DNA of 64,000 bases from Listeria booriae (GTDB taxonomy: Bacteria; Bacillota; Bacilli; Lactobacillales; Listeriaceae): positions 310,001-374,000 of the forward strand of contig NZ_JNFA01000011.1 in the NCBI RefSeq assembly GCF_000766865.1. Reading direction: 5' to 3'. A program made the position numbers and the translations under genes. Positions 55,022 through 62,223 of the stretch are shown one piece after another. The notes beneath the pieces were generated by a model. That model was not told where the DNA came from, searched no databases, and saw only the letters and a list, made by a program, of their open reading frames with translations. How positions within the stretch are numbered: position 1 is the first letter of the stretch; every line of letters begins with the position of its first letter.

Positions 55022-55086
55022 GAGGAAGTTGGGGTAGCTTAAAGCTAAAAACGACACGATTCTGAAATAATAAGCTTGCTGACCTA

Positions 55087-55134
55087 AAAAATACGTATCA
55101 AAAATCTAAAATTAGATTTTTGATACGTATTTTT
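55087..55134. terminator. Bidirectional intrinsic terminator
   Basis: A perfect 23-bp stem (55087-55109 with 55112-55134) with a 2-nt loop, AAAAATACGTATC at the outer end and TTTTT after it. It separates the GntR gene from the leftward toxin/immunity region. Confidence 0.85.
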
Positions 55135-55337
55135 CCGATTCTAGCCAAGTACCTTCCAGCTCGCTTAAAGAAAAATTCATCTGGATAAAATTCTGAAACA
55201 ATAGGTTCTTGCTAGCTAATCATGCCGCTATCCTTGTTATATTCAATAATGCCTGAAATTTTTTCATCAGGACCGTATTTATAAACGACTTTTTCCTCAT
55301 TTTCGTACTCTTTTGTCATGATAATGAAAACAGCCAT
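55098..55337 (-). pseudogene. Decayed small immunity-like gene with an internal stop codon
   Basis: ATG 55337 (AGGAG 7 nt upstream) opens a frame for 41 residues (MAVFIIMTKEYENEEKVVYK, then YGPDEKISGIIEYNKDSG) to a TAG at 55212-55214. The same frame stays open after the TAG with protein-like sequence (EFYPDEFFFKRAGRYLARI) until it runs into the terminator hairpin. This looks like one protein of about 80 residues broken by a nonsense mutation and lacking its C-terminus. The 41-residue product could still be made. It follows the immunity-like gene at 55353 in the same direction. Confidence 0.55.
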
Positions 55338-55352
55338 TGTGTCACTCCTAAT

Positions 55353-55691
55353 TTACAAATCCCCTGACTCTGCAAGCTCATCAATTAGCTCTTTTTCAAA
55401 GGAGTCTAAACGTGTATATTCTTTGAGGGAAGCCAAATCAATTCCCAATTTTTTTAAAGTAGCTAAGGCAAAATCTCCGACTGTATAAAATCCTAACATT
55501 TTATCTTCCAATGTTTGCTCTCTTCTTCCAGAAATGTTAATAAGTGCTTGAACTATAGAAGGGTCAGTAATTTTTTTATCAATAATCTCATGCATCGTGT
55601 TGTAAAATACGATGGCATTCCCTATGCTAAGATAGTTCTCTAAATCACCTATCTCGTATTGACCATTATTAAGTTTTTCAATTATTGTCAT
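55353..55691 (-). CDS. Small helical protein, candidate immunity protein
   Basis: 112 residues, almost all alpha-helical (IEKLNNGQYEIGDLENYLS, EDKMLGFYTVGDFALATLKK) and acidic at the end (ELIDELAESGDL). It has no signal peptide or membrane segment. I do not recognise the family. The setting, after an LXG toxin/immunity pair, is where orphan immunity genes collect. The frame is preceded by GAGGAAAC close to the ATG. Confidence 0.6.
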   Translation of the reverse strand: MTIIEKLNNGQYEIGDLENYLSIGNAIVFYNTMHEIIDKKITDPSIVQALINISGRREQTLEDKMLGFYTVGDFALATLKKLGIDLASLKEYTRLDSFEKELIDELAESGDL

Positions 55692-55701
55692 ATTAGTTTC
55701 C

Positions 55702-55818
55702 TCACTTCAAATGATTTGTGATGTGTTGCCTTTCGACCAGATGTATTTCTTGCATATACACATCGAATTCCATTTTAAGCCTTGCTTTGGTTATCTTTTT
55801 TAATTCGTCAATAATCAT
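55702..55818 (-). pseudogene. Short ORF, possible remnant of a toxin C-terminus
   Basis: 38 codons (MIIDELKKITKARLKMEFDV, then YMQEIHLVERQHITNHLK), ending 8 nt before the next small gene. The upstream site is poor. Its position directly in front of an immunity-like gene, where a toxin 3' end would be expected, suggests a leftover toxin tip from an older cassette. Confidence 0.3.
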
Positions 55819-55902
55819 TGTGAATACCACTTTTAAACTCGATTAAAATGATCTAATGCTACTACCATAGATAAAATAAGTAGAATACAAATTGCTTTTC
55901 AT

Positions 55903-56535
55903 TCATGCAATAAATTGAATATATTCTCCATCAGAAAACGGTTCTGTAATTTCTCCTTGATCTAGCAATTCTTTTTCTCTAGATTGCAGTAAAGATAAAA
56001 GGTAGGTGTTGGTAAAAGCGTAGAAAAGAGCGTCCATTCTATCTAAAATTTGGGACTCATCTAAAATCTGCATATTTGAGTTAACAAAACAAATTTTCCA
56101 GTCCGTTTCATTTATATTATTTAGTAGAATACTCATTGGCTTTAAATTTATTACTCCGTTAGAGAAAAATTTCTCGATTTTTAGTCTTTCAATAGCTGCT
56201 ATTAAAAGTGGTAAGTCAAATAACTCTCCACCAACGTCTAAATCATTTTGTTCCTGTATAAACTTTCGGACATATTTTTTTGAATACAACGATGAAAGAC
56301 GATCTATATAAAAATATATTGCCGCAGAATCTTCTGAGGTGAATGTAGCTATTTGTTGGTGCACTGGTGTATTTTGATGATCCACAACGACCAAATTAAG
56401 TATCCAATTATCCCCTACTTTACAAATCTCATGATAGTTGCTATATGGAGGGAGTATTTCTTTTATTATTTCACCGTTGTAGCGTGTTTCTTTTCCTTCA
56501 TCCGTTAGTAATCTTGCTACTTGTTCCAAATTCAT
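55903..56535 (-). CDS. Candidate immunity protein for the LXG/TNT toxin
   Basis: 210 residues from ATG 56535 (AAAGGATG upstream). It is soluble and mixed alpha/beta, with no recognised motif. It starts 16 nt after the toxin gene's stop codon, the standard place for the cognate immunity gene in LXG operons. Neutralisation of the NAD-degrading toxin domain is inferred from position only. Confidence 0.65.
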   Translation of the reverse strand: MNLEQVARLLTDEGKETRYNGEIIKEILPPYSNYHEICKVGDNWILNLVVVDHQNTPVHQQIATFTSEDSAAIYFYIDRLSSLYSKKYVRKFIQEQNDLDVGGELFDLPLLIAAIERLKIEKFFSNGVINLKPMSILLNNINETDWKICFVNSNMQILDESQILDRMDALFYAFTNTYLLSLLQSREKELLDQGEITEPFSDGEYIQFIA

Positions 56536-56551
56536 GCTTATCATCCTTTCT

Positions 56552-58039
56552 CTATTTTATTTGACGAATATAATTATTGGCAAGCAAATTCTCAACTGTA
56601 GCATCAATAAGTTGCCCCTTTTTATTGAGTATTTTAGTCTCTCCAGAGAAATATTGAATACCTCCACCGACTCGATCAAACCACGGTGCGGCTTTTCCTG
56701 AATCCACATCAAATGCCTTCACAATTTTATATCTGTAATAGCTAGCTTCATCACTATGCAGAGCCAGTGCTCGCTCCTCATATAAAATTCCATCAGGCGA
56801 TGTGAAGTAAGCATTCTCGGGCTCTCCATAACGGTCGATAATTTTACCTGGCTTCAAATTTTCTTTAATAGGTACCCCTTCAAAGCCATTATTTGGAGGC
56901 CAATTAATATTACCAGTATTTTGATCATAGTATTTAGGATTATCATAAACAGCTTTATATTTAAGATACTTTGCTTCGTCGGGCGGATATGCCCAACCTT
57001 CAAGTTTAACTTTTTCAGCCGCACTAATTTGTCGTTCGGCATTACTAAAGGCATTCTTGGTCGCATATTTTGTTGTAAATTTAGCTAGACCTAAGGTAGG
57101 AACCCCATACTGAGCGAATAATGTTAGACCATCCAGTGAACGCCTAGAAATACTTACTCTCTCTCCAGTGACAGAATCAACACCATAAACAGCACGATAA
57201 AACGAACCTACACCAAGCACTTCTCGAAAAACAGTCTCACTCTGCCAATAAATCATTTGTTGATTCACAAAATCAAGGGTCGCTTCCGTACTCATTTTAC
57301 CATCAATCGTGATGAATCCCGCACTATTTCCTTTTGGAACGTTTGGTGTCAGTCCGATTTCTTCAATTTCTTTTATCTTATCATCGATTTCTTGCTGGCT
57401 TGCGTACATTTTAGTGAGCTGTCTAAATGTTTCAGGTCTTAATTTTTCAAGCTGATACATGCCAGTTTTGCCATCGAATTTAAGGTTTTGCTGAATGTCA
57501 TCCAACGCCTGCTTAATATAATACGCTAGTTCCCCAACTTCATCGAAAAAATTCCCGTGACTCTGTTCGAAATCCATAAATTTATTCAATATATCTTCTT
57601 TTTTATGTGCTTCGAAGATTTGTGTGGCTAAATAGTTTAGTTCGGATGCGTGCCCAGTTCCATTAATAGCCGTTAATTGAGAGGTGACGCTTTCCAAACG
57701 ATTTTCGAAACCTGTTATTTTTTGATTTAAATCATGAATACCATCCACGTCAAGCCTAGAATTAGGTGCCGAATCCACTTGAGAATGGAAATCAGTAATA
57801 TATTTTTGCAACTTTCTCTCGCTTAAATCAAGCGCTTGCTTAATGGAGGCACAGAGTGGAAAGTAGGCAGCTGCATAGTATTCTTTCGAGCTGGCAATAG
57901 CGTCTCCGCTAATCGATGTATCATTAATATAAGCGATAACGGCTTGTTTTACGGCATTTACATACTGTTTCAGTTCCTGATTCGATGCACGCAATTGTTG
58001 TGAGAAATGCGTAACTTCCGCAATATCGATGCGAGTCAT
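56552..58039 (-). CDS. LXG polymorphic toxin with C-terminal TNT (NAD glycohydrolase) domain
   Basis: 495 residues. The N-terminal LXG domain (about 1-220, helical, MTRIDIAEVTHFSQQLRASN) is the type VIIb secretion signal. The C-terminal 130 residues resemble the tuberculosis necrotizing toxin fold: LKPGKIIDRYGEPENAYF, SPDGILYEERALAL, and KAAPWFDRVGGGIQY with the conserved Gln. TNT domains destroy NAD+ in rival cells. Its ATG overlaps the stop codon of the upstream DUF3958-like gene (ATGA). Gene order (two small helpers, toxin, immunity) is that of a complete LXG operon. The secretion machine is not in the window. Confidence 0.9.
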   Translation of the reverse strand: MTRIDIAEVTHFSQQLRASNQELKQYVNAVKQAVIAYINDTSISGDAIASSKEYYAAAYFPLCASIKQALDLSERKLQKYITDFHSQVDSAPNSRLDVDGIHDLNQKITGFENRLESVTSQLTAINGTGHASELNYLATQIFEAHKKEDILNKFMDFEQSHGNFFDEVGELAYYIKQALDDIQQNLKFDGKTGMYQLEKLRPETFRQLTKMYASQQEIDDKIKEIEEIGLTPNVPKGNSAGFITIDGKMSTEATLDFVNQQMIYWQSETVFREVLGVGSFYRAVYGVDSVTGERVSISRRSLDGLTLFAQYGVPTLGLAKFTTKYATKNAFSNAERQISAAEKVKLEGWAYPPDEAKYLKYKAVYDNPKYYDQNTGNINWPPNNGFEGVPIKENLKPGKIIDRYGEPENAYFTSPDGILYEERALALHSDEASYYRYKIVKAFDVDSGKAAPWFDRVGGGIQYFSGETKILNKKGQLIDATVENLLANNYIRQIK

Positions 58040-58404
58040 AAAACCAACTCCTTATGTAACAGTTTCCGTTCCTCTTCCATTTGAGATAAGCTCGATTGAA
58101 TGGTTTTCTGCTCTTGTTTTAGCTGTTCCCGCGTGTTTTCGATATGTCTGCGTAATTTTCGCCAACTTTCATGTGCTGTGTCTTCCGCATGAAAAGCCAC
58201 ACTTTTGCCATGATTCCCGCGCCAGACATCATGAGCTTGGGCAATAAGGTTTTCTTTTTCACGTTCGATATGCCGAAGTTCGGTTCCTGTGTATTCTAGC
58301 TGTATTTGCCGTTGTCTTATAGCATACAGTTCATCCTCTTGTTGCTCTGTCTTTCGCTTTAATTGTTGTAATGTCTGATGAATTTGCTCGCTTCTTAGCT
58401 CCAT
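58036..58404 (-). CDS. LXG-associated helper protein (DUF3958/Lap2-like)
   Basis: 122 residues, coiled-coil helical hairpin (RSEQIHQTLQQLKRKTEQQE, RHIENTREQLKQEQKTIQSS) with a central AHDVWRGNHGKSVAF. Such proteins pair with a second small helper and the LXG domain to form the export complex. The start is ATG 58404 behind GGAGG; the longer frame to 58470 overlaps the upstream gene. It is translationally coupled to the toxin gene. Confidence 0.8.
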   Translation of the reverse strand: MELRSEQIHQTLQQLKRKTEQQEDELYAIRQRQIQLEYTGTELRHIEREKENLIAQAHDVWRGNHGKSVAFHAEDTAHESWRKLRRHIENTREQLKQEQKTIQSSLSQMEEERKLLHKELVL

Positions 58405-58405
58405 C

Positions 58406-58690
58406 TTAGCGTACCTCCAGTTGCATTTTCTGCCCAACTTCTCGGTCTTTGGCAGCATAAGCTTCCCCAATTTGTTTGATACGAATAGCGTCTTCCTGCA
58501 CTACTTTCCCAAATAAATCAACATAATTCACCAAATCGAGTAAAGCCTTCTGACAATTGGTCATAGAATTGCACTGAGTGTAAGACATTGCCGTATTTTT
58601 CTTTGTATGGTGGGTCATTCCTGAGACGCTATCTCCGAGTTCTGCCGCGTGATGCATCATCTTTTCTCTGGTTACTTTTATTTGTGTCAT
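58406..58690 (-). CDS. LXG-associated WXG100-like small protein (Lap1/TIGR04197-like)
   Basis: 94 residues, helical hairpin (IKVTREKMMHHAAELGDSVS, NCQKALLDLVNYVDLFGKVV). The size and position, first in the LXG operon, match the TIGR04197/DUF5344 partner that binds LXG toxins for type VII export. The start is ATG 58690 with GGGAGATAG upstream. Its stop codon is one base from the start of the next gene. Confidence 0.8.
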   Translation of the reverse strand: MTQIKVTREKMMHHAAELGDSVSGMTHHTKKNTAMSYTQCNSMTNCQKALLDLVNYVDLFGKVVQEDAIRIKQIGEAYAAKDREVGQKMQLEVR

Positions 58691-58726
58691 ATCTCTATCT
58701 CCCATCTAATGTTAGTATATACCTCC

Positions 58727-58732
58727 ATTATA
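58727..58732 (-). promoter_or_regulatory. Likely -10 box of the LXG operon
   Basis: TATAAT on the minus strand, 36 nt upstream of the first LXG gene's ATG. The -35 region (ACGACA with 17-bp spacing) is poor, so the promoter may need an activator. Confidence 0.45.
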
Positions 58733-58790
58733 AAGGAAAATAATTGCATTGTCGTCTAAAAAATGGGACATATAACATAAACAAAACCAC

Positions 58791-58828
58791 AAAAACCCCA
58801 CCTACGCCAAAACGCAAATGGGGCTTTT
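58791..58828 (-). terminator. Intrinsic terminator of the ABC exporter operon
   Basis: AAAAACCCCA and TGGGGCTTTT flank an 18-nt loop (58801-58818) that has its own GCG/CGC pairing; T-rich sequence follows on the minus strand. It sits just after the permease stop codon. Confidence 0.75.
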
Positions 58829-58832
58829 CATC

Positions 58833-59603
58833 CTAACTTCTCAACCCGCGGCCTCTTTCAATCAAATACCAACAAGCAATATAAAGCACGAGGCTAAATA
58901 AAACAAGAATCGCGATGGAAACCATCACGGAAATGTCGGTCTTGCCAAGAAAACCGTATCGGAATCCGGAAACCATGTAAACAATCGGGTTTACTTTGGA
59001 AACGGCTTGCCAAAATGGTGGTAACATCGAAATGGCGTAAAATACGCCGCCAAGATACGTTAGTGGCTGCAAAACGAAGGTCGGAATAATCGACACGTCG
59101 TCAAAGGAACGCGCGAAAAGACCGTTTAGCAAACCTGCTAACGAGAACAGAATGGCTGTCATGAGCAATGTAATAACAACAATCAACCATGAGTGTACGT
59201 AAAGCGGTACGAAGAACAAGGAAACAACCGTGACAAGCGCACCAACGAGAACGCCTCGGCCAAGTCCACCGATGACGAATCCCCAAATGATAACGTGTGT
59301 TGGCACTGGGGCAATTAGTAATTCCTCAATATTTTTCTGGAATTTTTGCGAGAAGAAGGAGGAGGCTACGTTGGAATACGAGCTTGTGATAACGGACATC
59401 ATGATAAGTCCGGGTACGATGAATTCCATGTAAGAGAATCCGCCTACTTGCCCGATTCGGCTGCCGATTAGGTTTCCGAAGATGACAAAGTAAAGCATTG
59501 TTGTGATGACTGGCGGTACTAGCGTTTGGACCCAAATACGCATGTACCGGTTTGTTTCTTTGACTGCTAGGCTTTTTAAGGCCGTGAAATAAAGATTAGA
59601 CAT
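58833..59603 (-). CDS. ABC-2 type transporter permease
   Basis: 256 residues with six membrane helices and the ABC-2 signature in the C-terminal half (FVLQPLTYLGGVFYAISMLP, then NPIVYMVSGFRYGFLG), close to the YadH type. It forms the membrane channel of an exporter with the ATPase encoded just upstream; the two genes overlap by 8 nt. The substrate is unknown; drug, lipid or polysaccharide export are all seen for this family. Confidence 0.9.
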   Translation of the reverse strand: MSNLYFTALKSLAVKETNRYMRIWVQTLVPPVITTMLYFVIFGNLIGSRIGQVGGFSYMEFIVPGLIMMSVITSSYSNVASSFFSQKFQKNIEELLIAPVPTHVIIWGFVIGGLGRGVLVGALVTVVSLFFVPLYVHSWLIVVITLLMTAILFSLAGLLNGLFARSFDDVSIIPTFVLQPLTYLGGVFYAISMLPPFWQAVSKVNPIVYMVSGFRYGFLGKTDISVMVSIAILVLFSLVLYIACWYLIERGRGLRS

Positions 59604-60531
59604 TTTTCCCCTCCACTTGATGTGTGTCTTCTGTGATTTTCAAAAATAGTTCTTCTAAACGATTCGACTTGTTGCGCATCGAAAGAACTTGTATCCCTTG
59701 TTTCGTGAGCTGTTCGAAAAGCTCGTTGACGCCTTGATTTCGCTCAACTTCAACGGCAAGCGTTAGATCGTCTTCAAATTCATATTTATACCCTGCAATC
59801 TCTGGTTTTGTGCTGTATGGCGCGAGGTCAAAGATGAATGTCTCAAACTGCAATTTTCCTAAAAGTGCTTTCATGCTAGTGTTTTCAATGAGTTCGCCGG
59901 ATTGAATAATTCCGATGTTGCGGCAAAGCATTTCGGCTTCTTCGAGGTAATGCGTTGTTAGGATGATCGTTGTGCCTTTCATGTTTAATTCTCTTAGGAA
60001 ATCCCACATTTCGCGTCTTAATTCGATGTCTACGCCGGCTGTTGGTTCATCCAAAATAAGTAACCGCGGTTCATGCATCAAGGCGCGGGCAATCATCAAT
60101 CGCCGTTTCATCCCGCCTGAGAGCATTCGTGCGCGAACATCTCGTTTTTCCCATAGGTTTGATTGTTTTAAGTATGTTTCGCTACGTTTTAGTGCTTCTT
60201 TTCGAGAAACGCCGTAGTAGCCAGCCTGATTAACGACAATTTGTTGGACTGTTTCGAACGGGTTGAAGTTGAATTCTTGAGGCACCAAGCCAATTTGTTG
60301 TTTTGCGCGGACTAAATCAGTATCGATATCGTAGTCGAAAACTTTTACTTTGCCCGATGTTTTGTTGACAAGTGATGTGATAATCCCAATCGTTGTTGAT
60401 TTTCCGGCGCCGTTTGGACCGAGTAATGCGTAAAAATCGCCTTCTTCTACGGTTAAATTAATGCCGCGTAATGCTTCAACGCCAGTCGCATATCTTTTTT
60501 TCAAGTCTGTTATTTCGAGTGCATATGTCAT
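59596..60531 (-). CDS. ABC transporter ATP-binding protein
   Basis: 311 residues. Walker A GPNGAGKST, Q-loop LVPQEFNFNPFE, signature LSGGMKRRL, Walker B LLILDEPTAGVD and H-loop TTHYLEEAE are all intact, followed by the C-terminal extension found in DrrA/CcmA-like ATPases. It powers the permease at 58833. It lies 15 nt after an ArsR-type regulator gene, so the three genes form an operon, probably derepressed by a signal sensed by the regulator. Confidence 0.92.
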   Translation of the reverse strand: MTYALEITDLKKRYATGVEALRGINLTVEEGDFYALLGPNGAGKSTTIGIITSLVNKTSGKVKVFDYDIDTDLVRAKQQIGLVPQEFNFNPFETVQQIVVNQAGYYGVSRKEALKRSETYLKQSNLWEKRDVRARMLSGGMKRRLMIARALMHEPRLLILDEPTAGVDIELRREMWDFLRELNMKGTTIILTTHYLEEAEMLCRNIGIIQSGELIENTSMKALLGKLQFETFIFDLAPYSTKPEIAGYKYEFEDDLTLAVEVERNQGVNELFEQLTKQGIQVLSMRNKSNRLEELFLKITEDTHQVEGKNV

Positions 60532-60546
60532 TTAATAACTATCCCC

Positions 60547-60843
60547 TTACTGTGTATGATTCTGTTCTTTATTACTGGAAAGTAGCTGGGTCATGGAATC
60601 CATAAAATCGCTTATAAAGTCCTCCCGTAACGTGTAATAGTGCCATTGACTTCGTTTTGTTACCGAAACTATTTCCGCCTTCTCCAATGCCTTCATGTGA
60701 TGCGAAAGCGTTGGTTGCGTGAAATCGAAGTGCTTCAACACATCGCACGCGCACAAACTACCAGACGAAAGAAGATCAATGATTTTCATTCTTTTAGGAT
60801 CAGCTATAGCCTTAAGCACCAATGAGGTTCTTTCATAGTCCAT
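60547..60843 (-). CDS. ArsR family transcriptional regulator
   Basis: 98 residues: a typical ArsR winged helix (AIADPKRMKIIDLLSSGSLC, FTQPTLSHHMKALEKAEIVS). A Cys-Ala-Cys pair (SLCACDVL) lies where arsenic- and metal-responsive members bind thiophilic ions, but two cysteines alone do not prove metal sensing. The start is ATG 60843, 6 nt after GAGGAGGG. It is first in the exporter operon and likely its repressor. Confidence 0.88.
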   Translation of the reverse strand: MDYERTSLVLKAIADPKRMKIIDLLSSGSLCACDVLKHFDFTQPTLSHHMKALEKAEIVSVTKRSQWHYYTLREDFISDFMDSMTQLLSSNKEQNHTQ

Positions 60844-60917
60844 TTTCATCCCTCCTCGTATATCAATGGCTACCTATGTTTAATATAGATTATCATAAAT
60901 GTACGAACAAGTCGAAT

Positions 60918-60946
60918 AAAAAAGAAGCCCTAATTCAGAGCTTCTT
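60918..60946 (-). terminator. Intrinsic terminator of the DUF916 gene
   Basis: AAGAAGC (60922-60928) pairs with GCTTCTT (60940-60946), with two further pairs inside one mismatch, followed by TTTTTTATT on the minus strand. Confidence 0.8.
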
Positions 60947-60953
60947 CGCCTGC

Positions 60954-61979
60954 TTATTTCTTGTCTTCATCCTTATCTTTTTTCGAACGTTTTCCTAACC
61001 AGAATGCTAAGAAAATAAGTAAAATTACTGCTAATGCTCCGCCGGCAATGTACCACCAAGTATAGTCTTTTTCAAGGTCTACTGCGGTTTCGTTATATTT
61101 CTTAGCGTCATCGCCTTTGATGGTGAATTCTTCGTCCCATTTCCACGTTTTATCGCCGGATGTTGCGACCATTTTCAGACGATATTTCCCGGCTTTTAGT
61201 GGCTGGTTTTCCCAATCAATCGCATAATTAAAATTGGAATTTGGCGCCATTCGCAAGCCGTCACGTTTCGCTTGGTGCAACACTTGGTCGTCGCCTGATT
61301 TGTAAACTTTCGCATCAATGGCAAGCGGTTTTATGAGTGTCGCTTCTGGGTTTTGCAGGTTCGCTGTCACTGCGTTGCGGTAATTGATTTGCTGCGCTTT
61401 GATCTCGTGCAATTTCATGTCAGGTTCAACGACGGTATCATTTTCCGATAGTTGCACGCCAACCACATACGCGTAACGATTCTTGATTTGCACGCCTTCC
61501 CCGCTATCTTTTTTCGCGTCATCGCCTTCTTTTTCAATGAATTGCAAGCCGCCTAAAATAATGCCATCAAACGATTCTGCGGGCATCGTTACGGTGACTT
61601 TTATTGTTTTGCTGCTGTTTTTTGGAAGCACGACTTCATCATCCGTTTTTGCAATCGATGAAAATGGCGTTTCTAAGGATTTGTCTAGTTTCGGGTCGGT
61701 CTGGCTGTAGTCGACAATCCCGTTATCATTAGTCACCGCAGTGTTTGCGTTGGTTTCAATGGTGATTTCTTTGTCCGTATCATTTTTAAGTACAACTTCT
61801 AAATCTTGCTTTTGACCTGGCTTCATGCGCAAGTCGAAATATGTCTTCGTCTTATCGATTTGGTTATCCGGAATAACCGCCGTTACGGAAAAATTCGCCG
61901 CCGCTTGTGGGCTCAAAGGGTGGAATAATACCCCTATTAACACGATTGGCAACACGAAAAGTAATATCAATTTCTTCAC
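60954..61979 (-). CDS. DUF916/DUF3324 cell-surface protein (WxL-locus type)
   Basis: 341 residues. Signal peptide, a DUF916 Ig-like domain (about 30-150; YFDLRMKPGQKQDLEVVLKN), a DUF3324 domain (about 165-290), one C-terminal membrane helix and a Lys/Asp-rich tail (GKRSKKDKDEDKK). In Listeria, Enterococcus and Lactobacillus such proteins sit in WxL loci, where they bind WxL proteins and the wall. No WxL protein is in the window, but the divergently oriented secreted protein at 62224 may belong with it. I use GTG 61979 (GAGGAG upstream); the ATG at 62000 overlaps that site. Confidence 0.88.
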   Translation of the reverse strand: MKKLILLFVLPIVLIGVLFHPLSPQAAANFSVTAVIPDNQIDKTKTYFDLRMKPGQKQDLEVVLKNDTDKEITIETNANTAVTNDNGIVDYSQTDPKLDKSLETPFSSIAKTDDEVVLPKNSSKTIKVTVTMPAESFDGIILGGLQFIEKEGDDAKKDSGEGVQIKNRYAYVVGVQLSENDTVVEPDMKLHEIKAQQINYRNAVTANLQNPEATLIKPLAIDAKVYKSGDDQVLHQAKRDGLRMAPNSNFNYAIDWENQPLKAGKYRLKMVATSGDKTWKWDEEFTIKGDDAKKYNETAVDLEKDYTWWYIAGGALAVILLIFLAFWLGKRSKKDKDEDKK

Positions 61980-62223
61980 AAAAACCCAACTCCTCTCCAT
62001 TCTCTCTTTTAAAAATTTTAAATACCTCCTTTACCAGTACCCGAAGAATCGATTTTAAAAACTAAGAAGGGCTGGTTTTACGCATTTAAGAATGGAAAGG
62101 CTTTTTTGTGAACATTGTGTTACAAATGTCTATTTTCTCTTTTTTAAATGGCGAAAAAGAATGGTATTGCGAGTTGAAGTTTCGTATGCTTAGTGGGATC
62201 GACAAAAAGAAAGGGTGAAAGTT

